64,000 nt of DNA. It comes from Neorhizobium alkalisoli. Its GTDB lineage: Bacteria > Pseudomonadota > Alphaproteobacteria > Rhizobiales > Rhizobiaceae. The notes under the pieces are model-generated. The model saw only the letters and a list, made by a program, of their open reading frames with translations, searched no databases and was not told where the DNA came from. This document shows, in pieces, positions 1-8,781 of the stretch. Made by a program: the position numbers and the translations under genes. The stretch spans positions 1 to 64,000 of the forward strand of contig NZ_VIWP01000014.1 of NCBI RefSeq assembly GCF_007829835.1. The letters run 5' to 3'. Positions within the stretch are counted from its first letter, which is position 1. The number at the start of each line of letters is the position of its first letter.

Positions 1-320
1 CATTGAGATCGAAGGCGAAGTCGAGATCTTTTTCGGTCATCTCCAGAACCGAACCGCCATGGACGACGCCGGCGCAGTTGAACAGGATGTCGACCTGGCC
101 GATACGGGCGAAGAACGTCTCGACCGCTGTACCATCCAGCACGTCGAGGCGTGCCGTCTCGATGCCGGTCGCGCCGCTCAACGTTGCCAAAGCACCGTCA
201 TTGATATCGGTCGCCCAGACCTTGGCACCGGCTGCGGCGAATGCAAGTGCGCTTGCACGCCCGATACCCTGGCCAGCAGCCGTCACGACGACCGTTTTGC
301 CTCCCAGCTTACCTGTCATC
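1..320 (-). CDS. SDR family oxidoreductase, N-terminal part (3' end outside window)
   Basis: N-terminal 106 residues of a classical short-chain dehydrogenase/reductase; the C-terminal half with the catalytic Tyr-Lys lies beyond the window edge. The glycine-rich cofactor motif TAAGQGIG is at residues 13-20 and NCAG, the variant of the NNAG motif, at 81-84. An acidic residue after the second strand (ATDIN, about 36-40) suggests NAD(H) rather than NADP(H). The ATG at 318-320 follows a good ribosome site (GGGAGA). It lies downstream of the GlxA-type regulator on the same strand. Substrate unknown; the opening resembles DHRS6-like sugar or hydroxy-acid dehydrogenases, which is family similarity only. 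Confidence 0.88.
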
Positions 321-490
321 TCTTCTCCCTTTTTCAGTCCCGATGGAACACCTCATCCATCACCGCCTACCATTCCCCATCCTGACCCGTTTCGAAAGGC
401 CTTTGGAATGGAATATGGTACGCGACGCCGCTTTCGATCACCGGCAGCGATTTTCAGTGTTCCGCTAGGGCGCTGATGCGAAGGGATTTG

Positions 491-1516
491 TCAGGCCGTC
501 CAGCGAGTTCGTCTGTATTGCGAGGGCGTCACGCCATAAGCCCGCTTGAACGTGCGCGACAGATGCGGGGCGCTGTTGAGACCGATCTCCAGCGCCACTT
601 CGATCAGAGAGGCGCGCGAATTGGTGAGAAGCGCCTGCGCCTTCTTCATCCTGATCTTCGTATAGGCCTCTGCCGGCGTGATGCCGAGGTCCCTGTGGAA
701 CATGCGTTCCAGCTGTCTTCGCGAGACACCGGTTCTTGATGCCAGAGACTCGATCGCAACAGGCGTTTCCAGATCCTGCTCCATGATCAGCAGCGCTGCG
801 CGCAGCCGCGGATCGATATTCGAGGCGACACCTTCCGTGCTTTCCGCAAGCGGTTGCCTGGACTGCTGATCCGTGCCACGCCGCGCCCGGTCGATCTGCA
901 GCACGTCGAGAGCATTGCGCTCTGCTGCACTGTCGATATGCCGCCGCACCAGAAAGGCTGCCATATCCGCCGAACTCGCACCGCCGACACACGAGCCGCG
1001 GCCCTGGCCGAAATCGAAGAGACGGTCAGACCGGACCGGATTATCCGGAAACCTGTCGCGATATGCCTTGTAATGAAGCCAGCTGACGCAGGCCCGGTGT
1101 TTTGCCATCAATCCCGCCTCCGCCAGCACGAAGGTGCCGGTACAGAGACCAATCAGCGGCACATCCTTGCCGGCGGCCTCGCGCAAATAACGCGCCGTCT
1201 CGTCATCAACAGGATTGTCAGTCGACAGAAGACCACCGACCACGACGATATAGTCGAATTCCCGCGGCTCCAGAAAATCGGATGTGGGAGCAACACTGAC
1301 ACCGCAGCTGGAGCGAACCAGATGCCTGGTGCTGCCAAGCACATGCCAGTCCGCATGTACACGCCCGGAACGGTCGAGTTCGTCGCCTGCAAGCCTCAGC
1401 GTATCGACGAAAAGCCCGAAGGCCGACAGGGTGAAATTTCTCGAAAGCACGAAGCCGATCCGCAATCGCGCCGTCGGCTTTGCGGCATCCGTTCTTTTCG
1501 CATTGATCTTCGACAT
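491..1516 (-). CDS. GlxA-type transcriptional regulator (DJ-1/PfpI domain plus AraC HTH)
   Basis: A 341-residue regulator with two parts: an N-terminal DJ-1/PfpI-like ligand domain (about residues 18-190, nucleophile-elbow-like GLCTGTF) and a C-terminal AraC-type double helix-turn-helix (about 230-340, ending GVTPSQYRRTR). Such proteins usually activate catabolism of amino acids or quaternary amines. I chose the ATG at 1516; a GTG two codons upstream is possible. Upstream on the same strand is the polyamine-type ABC operon, separated by a terminator; downstream is an SDR gene that it may control. The effector cannot be deduced. Confidence 0.9.
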   Translation of the reverse strand: MSKINAKRTDAAKPTARLRIGFVLSRNFTLSAFGLFVDTLRLAGDELDRSGRVHADWHVLGSTRHLVRSSCGVSVAPTSDFLEPREFDYIVVVGGLLSTDNPVDDETARYLREAAGKDVPLIGLCTGTFVLAEAGLMAKHRACVSWLHYKAYRDRFPDNPVRSDRLFDFGQGRGSCVGGASSADMAAFLVRRHIDSAAERNALDVLQIDRARRGTDQQSRQPLAESTEGVASNIDPRLRAALLIMEQDLETPVAIESLASRTGVSRRQLERMFHRDLGITPAEAYTKIRMKKAQALLTNSRASLIEVALEIGLNSAPHLSRTFKRAYGVTPSQYRRTRWTA

Positions 1517-1634
1517 TGACACCGTCAGCCAGCAAATCGTTCAGCACAATTTTTCGAGATTGACGCTATTCTGCCGGCTTGTCCGTCGTCAACGCGACAT
1601 GGCTTGTGCCGCATTGGGGACATCCCATGAATCG

Positions 1635-1678
1635 AAAAGGCCGCGGATCATCCTCTTTTCCAGGAATAATCCGCAGCC
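1635..1678 (-). terminator. Rho-independent terminator of the polyamine-type ABC operon
   Basis: A 10-bp stem pairs 1639-1648 with 1669-1678 (one G-T pair) around a 20-nt loop and is followed on the minus strand by a T run (A at 1635-1638). It lies about 15 nt after the last permease gene and before the GlxA-type regulator, so it separates the two transcripts. Confidence 0.65.
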
Positions 1679-1692
1679 TTTCGCCCCGAATT

Positions 1693-2532
1693 CTAGGCAG
1701 CGGTGAGCTTGTCGACACCATAGATCGCGTTGACGATGCCGAGCGCAACGATAGCAATCAGCATCTGAACGGTAGCAATGGCTGCGATCGACGGGTCGAA
1801 CTGATTTTGCATGTAGCTCAGCATGACGACCGGCAGGCTGCTGCTACTGGCCCCGCCAAAGAAGAAAGAAAGAGGCAGGTTGTCGAGGGAAATCAGAACC
1901 GAGAACAGCGCCCCGGCAAAGATCCCGGGCTTAATCAGAGGCATAGTGATCTGGAAGAAGATCTGTGCCCTCGAAGCCCCGAGTACCGCTGCCGCTTCCT
2001 CGTAGTCGGCCGGAATGCCGCGATAGACGGCGAGCACCGTGCGGGAAATATAGGGGATGGCGACGACCGTATGGGTGATCAGCAAAGACAGGAATGACAC
2101 GCCCAGCGTCAGTGCCGACAGCATATAGAGCAGCGAGAAACCAAGCAGGATCGCCGGGACCGAGATCGGTGCAAGCATGACATTGGTAAAAACCTGCGCG
2201 GCATTGGTATTGGCGCGAACGGCCCAGATCGCGGCCGGAACACCGAGCACGGTCCCCGCCAGCGCCGACAGAAGCGCAATTTCGACGCTCACCAGCAGCG
2301 ACTGCATAAACGGACGATATTCGACGATCCGGTAATACCATTGCGTACTGAATCCGGGCATCGGAAACACGATGAAACTGGATGACGAGAAGGAAACCAG
2401 AACCACGATCGCGATCGGCAGCAGCAGGAAGGCGAAGAACAGAAGGACATAGGCCGCAAGCAGAACTTGCCCCCAGCCGGGGCCTTTTTGCCGACGTTCG
2501 ATCACTTGCGGAGTGGTGACGATGGTAGTCAT
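1693..2532 (-). CDS. ABC transporter permease, PotC-like
   Basis: A 279-residue inner-membrane permease of the binding-protein-dependent type. A first membrane helix lies at about residues 22-45, followed by roughly five more, with the EAA coupling loop around EEAAAVLGASRAQ. It matches the second permease (PotC/YdcV class) of polyamine/opine importers in length and layout. Its ATG overlaps the stop of the upstream permease (ATGA), so the two are translationally coupled. It is the last gene of a minus-strand operon ATPase-permease-permease. The terminator at 1635-1678 follows. Confidence 0.93.
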   Translation of the reverse strand: MTTIVTTPQVIERRQKGPGWGQVLLAAYVLLFFAFLLLPIAIVVLVSFSSSSFIVFPMPGFSTQWYYRIVEYRPFMQSLLVSVEIALLSALAGTVLGVPAAIWAVRANTNAAQVFTNVMLAPISVPAILLGFSLLYMLSALTLGVSFLSLLITHTVVAIPYISRTVLAVYRGIPADYEEAAAVLGASRAQIFFQITMPLIKPGIFAGALFSVLISLDNLPLSFFFGGASSSSLPVVMLSYMQNQFDPSIAAIATVQMLIAIVALGIVNAIYGVDKLTAA

Positions 2533-3413
2533 TTCACACCCTTTCGACGAAGGAAGCGGAGCTGGATGGTCATGCCAATCAGCGCAAAGAGCAGGAGGAC
2601 ATTACCCATGGCGGCGGCAAAACCGATGTTCTGCGTCAGGGTGAACTGCTGATAGATCAACAGCGAAAGCGTGGTGACCTTCCCGCCCCCCAATAGAAGC
2701 ATGGTCAGGAAGCTTCCATTGGTAAGGACGAAAACGAGGATGCAGCCCGTTGCAATCCCGTCAATGCTCAACGGGAAGGTCACTGTGAGGAAAGTGCGGA
2801 GCTTGCTGGCACCGAGGATCTGCGCCGACTCTTCGAGGCTCGGGTTGACGCCCTGCAGAACCGAGGTAATCGAAAGCACCATGAAGGGCACCAGCACATG
2901 GATGAGGCCGACATAGACCATCATCTCCGTATTGACCATATTCTCCGGCTTCTCGATCAGATCGGCGCCGAGAAGCATGGTGTTGACGAGCCCCTTGCGT
3001 GCGAAAAGAACGGTCCAGCCAAAGGTTCTCATGATGATGGAGGTCAACAGCGGAGCGATCAGCAGGAAAACGATCAGCGAATTCCATCGGCCCGCAAAAC
3101 GCACCATGAAATAGGAGACCGGATATCCGATCAGCAGGCATGCGACGGTCGTGATTGCCGAGACTTTTACCGTCTGCCAGACGACACCAAGATAATAGGG
3201 ATCGGTGAAGAGCACCGCATAGAAACGGAACATGTCCTCGGCAGGCAGGCTGCGGGCAATATTGGCTGCCAGCGGGATGATGAAGAAGGCCATCAGGAAA
3301 ATGAGGGCCGGCAGAGCCCAGAGGCCAGAGGAAATCTGAAACGGGCGCCCGCTTCTGCTGCGAAGCGTCGCTTCGCCCGCCTCGGCGATCGGAAGTGCGG
3401 CTGGCTGGCTCAC
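2529..3413 (-). CDS. ABC transporter permease, PotB-like
   Basis: Inner-membrane permease of about 294 residues, PotB/YdcU class, with about six membrane helices and the EAA-type loop EESAQILGASKLR. I chose the GTG at 3413 because it overlaps the TGA of the ATPase gene (GTGA), which implies translational coupling; an in-frame ATG 15 codons upstream lies inside the ATPase gene. The 3' end overlaps the next permease by ATGA. Together they form a heterodimeric channel for a small cationic or amide substrate. Confidence 0.92.
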   Translation of the reverse strand: MSQPAALPIAEAGEATLRSRSGRPFQISSGLWALPALIFLMAFFIIPLAANIARSLPAEDMFRFYAVLFTDPYYLGVVWQTVKVSAITTVACLLIGYPVSYFMVRFAGRWNSLIVFLLIAPLLTSIIMRTFGWTVLFARKGLVNTMLLGADLIEKPENMVNTEMMVYVGLIHVLVPFMVLSITSVLQGVNPSLEESAQILGASKLRTFLTVTFPLSIDGIATGCILVFVLTNGSFLTMLLLGGGKVTTLSLLIYQQFTLTQNIGFAAAMGNVLLLFALIGMTIQLRFLRRKGVK

Positions 3414-4495
3414 CGGACACCTCCATCGCTGAGCATGATGGCGTATTCGTCCGGCCATCCAAGCCCGATCGTTCCGTCATTCGCAGCGACCGTCTTCTCG
3501 CCGCTATAGACATAGATGGGCTTTTCCAGTCCCGGCAGGTCGAGTTCGTAGGCATAATAACTGCCACGAAACACGATGCCGCGGACATTGGCGCGCAGCT
3601 GGGTGGATTCGGGCGAGATCGCCAGCCGTTCAGGCCGGACGGCCACACGGATCGCACTCGAACCACGCAGGCTCGGCGGCCCGGCAACCTTGACGACCGG
3701 CGCATTCGGCAGAGTGAGCCGCACATTCCACATCCCAGCTTCCGCAGGACCAGCCAATGTCCCGTCAAAGATATTGGCAGTGCCGAGGAATTCGGACACG
3801 AACTGGCTCTGGGGACGTTCATAGATATCGATCGGGGTTCCGACCTGGACGATCTCGCCTTCCGCCATGACGGCAATGCGGTCGGACATCGTCAGCGCTT
3901 CTTCCTGATCATGGGTGACGATGATCGAGGTAATACCCAGCCGACGCTGGATCGCCCTGAGTTCGAACTGCATGCTTTCACGCAGGTTCCGGTCGAGAGC
4001 CCCGAGGGGCTCGTCGAGCAGCAGGACCTTCGGGTCCGTCACCAGCGAGCGCGCCAGCGCGACACGCTGCTGCTGGCCACCCGACATCTGGTGGATAGAA
4101 CGATCTTCGAAATTCGAAAGCCTGACGAGATCGAGCATTGCCCGCACTTTCTTCGTGCGTTCGGCAGCCGGCATTCCCCGGGTCTTCAGGCCATAGGCGA
4201 CGTTCTGACCTACCGTCATATGCGGAAAGAGGCTGTAATTTTGAAAAACCATGCCGAGGCCACGCCTGTTCGGCGGCAACTCGGTCACATCCACGCCACC
4301 GATCAGGACGCTGCCGGTATTCGGCATGCTGAAACCGGCGATGATGCGCAGAGTTGTCGTCTTGCCGCAGCCGGATGGGCCGAGAAGGGCAAGCATTTCG
4401 CCGGGCGCGACATGCAGCGACGTCGGCTTTAACGCAAGGGTCTGCCCATAACGTTTGGTGACGTTCTCCAGCGAAAGCGGAACTGATGCATTCAT
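3410..4495 (-). CDS. ABC transporter ATP-binding protein, PotA-like
   Basis: A 361-residue ATPase of the spermidine/putrescine/iron family. It shows the Walker A motif GPSGCGKTT (residues 39-47), signature MSGGQQQR, Walker B LLLDEP and switch histidine (VTHDQEEALTMSD). The C-terminal part, about 240-360, is the TOBE regulatory domain expected for the PotA/FbpC class. The ATG at 4495 follows GGAGAA. It is the first gene of the minus-strand transporter operon and lies 17 bp after the XRE-cupin regulator gene, so the regulator is probably cotranscribed. Confidence 0.94.
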   Translation of the reverse strand: MNASVPLSLENVTKRYGQTLALKPTSLHVAPGEMLALLGPSGCGKTTTLRIIAGFSMPNTGSVLIGGVDVTELPPNRRGLGMVFQNYSLFPHMTVGQNVAYGLKTRGMPAAERTKKVRAMLDLVRLSNFEDRSIHQMSGGQQQRVALARSLVTDPKVLLLDEPLGALDRNLRESMQFELRAIQRRLGITSIIVTHDQEEALTMSDRIAVMAEGEIVQVGTPIDIYERPQSQFVSEFLGTANIFDGTLAGPAEAGMWNVRLTLPNAPVVKVAGPPSLRGSSAIRVAVRPERLAISPESTQLRANVRGIVFRGSYYAYELDLPGLEKPIYVYSGEKTVAANDGTIGLGWPDEYAIMLSDGGVR

Positions 4496-4512
4496 GGCTG
4501 TTCTCCGAATTA

Positions 4513-5148
4513 TTATAATTGTTTGTCGATCGATATCGGCGCGATGATCCAGAAGACCTCGGCCGGCTCTTCGCCGGTATGGCGGAAAGCGTGCGGCACC
4601 GAGGCACCGAAGGCAAAGCTGTCGCCAGCGCGAAGATGCGCCTCCCGGCCGCCGACCTGCAGCACGATTTCTCCTTTCAGCACCATCCCGCCCTTTTCGG
4701 CCGGATAGGACAGGAGCCCTTCCCCGGATGAGCCGCCGCGATCGACATGCAGGATCATCAGCTGAAGATTATGGGCGCTCTTTGCGGAAAGAAGCTCCTT
4801 GTTGAGATATCCCAGCTGCAGCACCGGACGCTGCTCGGCCCGACGGACGAAATCCAGCTCCTCTGCGCCAGCGGCCACCGGCTCGAAGAAAACGCTGAGC
4901 GGCGCATCAAGCGCCTGGCAGATGGCCGAGAGAACCCTCACGGACGGGTTCGAAACATCGCGCTCCACCTGGCTCAACATTCCGATAGAAATTCCGGACC
5001 GCAGTGAGAGCTGCTTCAGCGAAAGGCTCTTTTCCTTCCGCAGCCGCCTGATCATGCCGCCCAGCGGACTGGCGTGAACAGCGTCCGGCCTGCCGCCGCG
5101 CCCCGCCTCCGGCGCATCCGGCTCCAGCTGCTCACCTGTCGCGTTCAT
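4513..5148 (-). CDS. XRE-family transcriptional regulator with C-terminal cupin
   Basis: About 211 residues: a Cro/C1-type helix-turn-helix at about 31-86 (SLKQLSLRSGISIGMLSQVER) and a cupin domain at about 140-205. This is the PuuR-like architecture typical of repressors of polyamine and other amine catabolism. Two adjacent ATG codons (5151 and 5148) are possible starts, just after GCGAAGG. It is followed at once by the ABC ATPase gene and is divergent from the binding-protein gene at 5510. It is therefore the likely local regulator of import and of the HyuAB genes; the ligand is probably the imported compound or an early product (inference). Confidence 0.91.
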   Translation of the reverse strand: MNATGEQLEPDAPEAGRGGRPDAVHASPLGGMIRRLRKEKSLSLKQLSLRSGISIGMLSQVERDVSNPSVRVLSAICQALDAPLSVFFEPVAAGAEELDFVRRAEQRPVLQLGYLNKELLSAKSAHNLQLMILHVDRGGSSGEGLLSYPAEKGGMVLKGEIVLQVGGREAHLRAGDSFAFGASVPHAFRHTGEEPAEVFWIIAPISIDKQL

Positions 5149-5509
5149 CATCCTTCGCCTCGCGCATTCGGGGATGCTACTGGTTTCAATATGCTGAGCG
5201 GTCAAAGCGGCAAACCTTAACGTCCCGGCTTCGTTTCGGACTGACGGCAGATGAACATGCCGCAGCTGATGATCGTTAAGCAGCCCCACTCCGCGGCGCA
5301 TTTTCCAGCGCCCCCGGATGTCGGGAGCATTTCTTCCCGGCTATCAACCGTCTTCCTGACTGATACCGTCGCCGCGTCTCGGGGTGCGGGCAAGTGAAAT
5401 CAGTTATGCGTGGAATTATGCTATAGCGAAACATAGCCTTTGCCTGCTCGCCGGGATTTGAGCGTTGCGAGCCCTTGGATCACCCAAACAACAATTGAGG
5501 GAACGGATA
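5149..5509. promoter_or_regulatory. Divergent control region between XRE-cupin regulator and binding-protein gene
   Basis: This 361-nt gene-free stretch must carry both divergent promoters. Two short inverted repeats are visible: CGGGA-N8-TCCCG (5322-5339) and GCTAT-N8-ATAGC (5420-5437). The second overlaps a CTATAG box (5421-5426) that could be the -10 element of the plus-strand promoter, so it would be a sensible operator for the XRE-cupin protein. GAGGGAA before 5510 is the ribosome site. Assignment is by position only. Confidence 0.4.
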
Positions 5510-6544
5510 ATGAGCAAGGCTACATGGATAAAGTCGCTTGCGGTTCTGCTGGGCGCGACGACAGCTGCAACATCGGCATCAAGTGCCGACCTGACCGTCG
5601 GAGCGTTCGGCGGACTTTGGGAAAAATCGCTCCGCACATGCGTGATCGAGCCCTTTGAAAAAGAGACCGGAAAGACAGTCGAGGTCGTGCTTGGAGCACC
5701 GATCCAGTGGCTGAACCAGATCGCGGCAAACCCTTCCAAGCCTCCGCTCGACATCATTTTCCCGCCGACGGAGCAGGCCTATGAAATGATCGACAAGGGC
5801 CTTGCCGACGCCTTCACCAAGGACAAGGTTTCGGTTCTTCCGGACCTCAATCCCGACCTCGTAGCCTTTGGGGAAGGCTATGGCGTCGTCTTCGATTATG
5901 GCGCCATGGGCGTCATCTATAACAGCAAGACCGTCAAGACGCCGATCAATACATGGGAAGACTTTCTCAAGGGTGCGGAGAACGGTGATTTCACGGCCTC
6001 CATACCCAGCATCAGCTATCCGAGCGCGCTGAGCTCAAGCCTCTGGAACATCGCCAAGACAAGCGGCGGTGACGAAAAGAATGCGCAGCCGGGTCTCGAC
6101 CGCGTCAAGAGCATGATGAAAGGCGGCGATCTCGAGTTCTGGAGCGATCCGAACCAGGTGCTGAATGCGCTCGCTTCCGGCGAAATCGATAGCGCCATGT
6201 ACTGGGATGGCCGGTCCTGGGCTTTCATTGTCGAAGGCAATCATCCCGACTTCAAATATGTGACCCCGAAGCCTGGCGGCCCGGCGGCTCTGACCTGGAT
6301 CCAGAAGGTCAAGAACAGCAGCGTTCTCGGCTGGAAATTCGTGGACATCGCCCTCGGTGCGGAAGGCCAGGGCTGCTTTGCCAGCAAGACCCGCTACGGC
6401 ATCGCCAACCTTAAGGCGAAATTCGATCCGGCCGTGGCACCGATGATCACCAAATATGCCGATCTCAGCATTCCGCCATACCGCGAGATCAACAAGGTTC
6501 GCGATTCCCTGGTCGAGGCCTGGAACAAGCAGATCGGGCGATAA
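5510..6544 (+). CDS. ABC transporter periplasmic binding protein, PotD/PotF-like
   Basis: A 344-residue exported solute-binding protein of the spermidine/putrescine class with a Sec signal peptide (basic start, hydrophobic core, likely cleavage near SASSA-DLTV, residue 26). The ATG at 5510 has a GAGGGAA ribosome site; in-frame sequence upstream lacks coding character. It supplies the binding component missing from the divergent ATPase/permease operon. It is followed after 182 nt with two hairpins by the HyuA gene, so transporter and enzymes are probably coregulated. Substrate specificity of this family cannot be told reliably from sequence. Confidence 0.93.
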   Translation: MSKATWIKSLAVLLGATTAATSASSADLTVGAFGGLWEKSLRTCVIEPFEKETGKTVEVVLGAPIQWLNQIAANPSKPPLDIIFPPTEQAYEMIDKGLADAFTKDKVSVLPDLNPDLVAFGEGYGVVFDYGAMGVIYNSKTVKTPINTWEDFLKGAENGDFTASIPSISYPSALSSSLWNIAKTSGGDEKNAQPGLDRVKSMMKGGDLEFWSDPNQVLNALASGEIDSAMYWDGRSWAFIVEGNHPDFKYVTPKPGGPAALTWIQKVKNSSVLGWKFVDIALGAEGQGCFASKTRYGIANLKAKFDPAVAPMITKYADLSIPPYREINKVRDSLVEAWNKQIGR

Positions 6545-6570
6545 GCCCTCCGGGCGGGCGCCAAGACGTC

Positions 6571-6590
6571 CGGCCCGATCGATCGGGCCG
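6571..6590. repeat. Perfect 20-bp palindrome between binding-protein and HyuA genes
   Basis: CGGCCCGATC is followed directly by its exact reverse complement. It lies 27 nt after the binding-protein stop codon. As RNA it would fold as a hairpin without a T run, so it may stabilise the 3' end of the binding-protein mRNA and lower expression of the enzymes downstream; as DNA it could be an operator. Confidence 0.5.
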
Positions 6591-6630
6591 AATGGCCTGC
6601 ACTTTCTCGTACCATTGCAGATGGCTGGTT

Positions 6631-6654
6631 CGTCGGGAAACGCATTTTCCGACG
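6631..6654. repeat. Stem-loop in the leader of the HyuA gene
   Basis: CGTCGGGAAA (6631-6640) pairs with TTTTCCGACG (6645-6654) with one G-U pair and a 4-nt loop. It is the second hairpin in the gap between binding-protein and HyuA genes, about 70 nt before the start codon. Confidence 0.4.
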
Positions 6655-6726
6655 CGAGGCGTCGTACATCCCGAAAATGCCAGAGGACAACCGTCCTGCG
6701 GTCTCTCTATGCCCGGAGAATCTATC

Positions 6727-8781
6727 ATGACATATCGTGTTGGTGTCGATATCGGCGGGTCCTTCACCGACTTCGCCCTGTTCGACGAAACGACAAAGTC
6801 CCTGAAATCGCTCAAGGTGTTTTCACGGCCGGACCAGCCGGGGAGCGAGATCCTCAACGGCATCAGGGAGGCCGGCGAGCGTTATGGCATCACGCCTGAC
6901 GAGATCGCCTATTTCACCCATGGCACGACGGTCGGGATCAACACCGTCATCCAGCGGCGTGGGCTCAAGCTTGCGCTTTTCACGACCGAAGGTTTTAGCG
7001 ACGTGCTCGAGATCGCACGGCTGAAGATCCCGGACATGTACAATCTCCTGTCGAGGCGCCCTGCCCCGCTGATCACCCGCGATCTCGTCTGGGGCGTGCC
7101 GGGACGTCTGAATTTCGATGGCTCAGAGCGGCAGCCTCTGGACGAAGAGGCTCTGATCACAGCACTCGCCGCGGCTCAGGCAGAAGGCGTGGACGGCATC
7201 GTCGTCTCCTTCCTTCACGCCTATCGCAATACGGCCCACGAGCGCCGCGCGGAAGAAATCATCGCCGCCCATGCTCGCGACCTTCCCGTATTTCTTTCCT
7301 CGACGACCTGGCCGATCATTCGCGAATACGAGCGCACCATAACCGCCGTCATCGGCGGTTATGTCCAGCCACGCGTTTCGCATTACCTCTCCTCGCTGCA
7401 GGAGGCCCTCAAATCGGTCGGCGTTGCGGCCGAACCTCATCTCACCAAGTCGAATGGCGGCATCATGACTGCCGAACAGGGCAAACGCGAATGCGTGCAG
7501 ATGATCCTGTCCGGCACGGCAGCAGGCGTGATCGGAGCAGCCTATGTTGCCGAAGTCGCGGGCATCGACAAATGCATGAGCCTCGACATCGGTGGCACGT
7601 CGGCAGACGTCGCGATCATCATCGATGGCCAGCCGCAATATGGCGTCGGCGAGCAGATCGGTGATTTCCAGATCTTCATCCCTTCCGTTTCGGTCGCATC
7701 GATCGGAGAGGGCGGCGGCTCGATCGCCTGGGTCGACAACCAGAATGTCTTGCGCGTTGGTCCCGAAAGCGCCGGCTCTCGCCCTGGCCCTGCCTGTTAC
7801 GGACGTGGCGGCACGCAGCCCACCATTACCGATGCATTCGTGGTTCTGAATCTGATCGGCCACGGCGACCTCGGCTACAATTCCGTCACCGTCGATCGGC
7901 AGAAGGCCATCGATGCCGTCGATACCCTTGCAAGGAAACTGAACCGTTCCGTGGAACAGACGGCGGAAGCGATCATCGATATTGCCGTGTCCGGCATGTA
8001 TACCGATGTCTCGGCGCTGGTTTCCCGTTTCGGTATCGACCCGCGGGAGTTCTCGCTGCTCGCCTTTGGCGGCGCCGGCCCGATGAATGCCTGCCACCTG
8101 GCACGCGAAATCCACTCCAGGGAAGTCGTCGTTCCGCCCACGCCCGGCGTTCTCTCCGCGCTCGGTGGACTGATTGCCGACCTGAAGAACGATTTCATCA
8201 AGACGATCTACAGCGACCTTTCGGCGGAAGCTGTACCGCTGGTTCGTGAAGCGTTTGCGGAACTGCGCACCGCCGCCGAACAATGGCTTTTCGTCGACCA
8301 GGGCTACCAAGGCGAGCCGCTCTTCACCTATTCCGCGGAGATGCGCTACCGAGGTCAGAGTTTCGAGATAGATACGGTATTCGATCCCTCGGTCCTGACT
8401 GGCGAGACAGATGTCGCACGGCAGCTTGCTGACACATTTCATGCCGAACACGCTCGCGTCTACGGGCATTCCGACCCGGCAGCGGCCGTACAGATCATCA
8501 GCCTTCGGCTGATCGTGGTTGGCACGGTCGAAAAGCCGGAAATGCCGCGCTTTCCTTTCGTATCTGCCGTCGCAGAGCCGGAACGTCAGGTCGAAGTCTA
8601 TCTAGGCGGCGCCTGGATCACCGCCGACATCTACCAACGCGCCAATCTCAAATCCGGGCACTCCCTCAAGGGGCCGGCCATCGTCACGCAGTCGGACACG
8701 ACAACCGTGCTCCTTCCCGGCTTTTCGGCCGTGATCGATGAATTCGCCAATATTCGTATCTTCGAGGAGGCAGAAGCATGA
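6727..8781 (+). CDS. Hydantoinase/oxoprolinase family protein, A subunit (first copy)
   Basis: A 684-residue actin-like ATPase subunit of the HyuA family (N-methylhydantoinase A, 5-oxoprolinase, caprolactamase, acetone/acetophenone carboxylase relatives). Visible are the N-terminal phosphate-binding motif GVDIGGSFTDFAL (residues 5-17), THGTTVGINTV, the second nucleotide site SLDIGGTSADVA and GPESAGSRPGPACYGRGG. The ATG at 6727 places the family N terminus exactly. The 3' end overlaps the B-subunit gene by ATGA. The family phosphorylates a carbonyl or amide oxygen with ATP so that the B subunit can open a ring or carboxylate; which of these occurs here is not decidable from sequence. It is closely similar to the copy at 14951. 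Confidence 0.93.
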   Translation: MTYRVGVDIGGSFTDFALFDETTKSLKSLKVFSRPDQPGSEILNGIREAGERYGITPDEIAYFTHGTTVGINTVIQRRGLKLALFTTEGFSDVLEIARLKIPDMYNLLSRRPAPLITRDLVWGVPGRLNFDGSERQPLDEEALITALAAAQAEGVDGIVVSFLHAYRNTAHERRAEEIIAAHARDLPVFLSSTTWPIIREYERTITAVIGGYVQPRVSHYLSSLQEALKSVGVAAEPHLTKSNGGIMTAEQGKRECVQMILSGTAAGVIGAAYVAEVAGIDKCMSLDIGGTSADVAIIIDGQPQYGVGEQIGDFQIFIPSVSVASIGEGGGSIAWVDNQNVLRVGPESAGSRPGPACYGRGGTQPTITDAFVVLNLIGHGDLGYNSVTVDRQKAIDAVDTLARKLNRSVEQTAEAIIDIAVSGMYTDVSALVSRFGIDPREFSLLAFGGAGPMNACHLAREIHSREVVVPPTPGVLSALGGLIADLKNDFIKTIYSDLSAEAVPLVREAFAELRTAAEQWLFVDQGYQGEPLFTYSAEMRYRGQSFEIDTVFDPSVLTGETDVARQLADTFHAEHARVYGHSDPAAAVQIISLRLIVVGTVEKPEMPRFPFVSAVAEPERQVEVYLGGAWITADIYQRANLKSGHSLKGPAIVTQSDTTTVLLPGFSAVIDEFANIRIFEEAEA

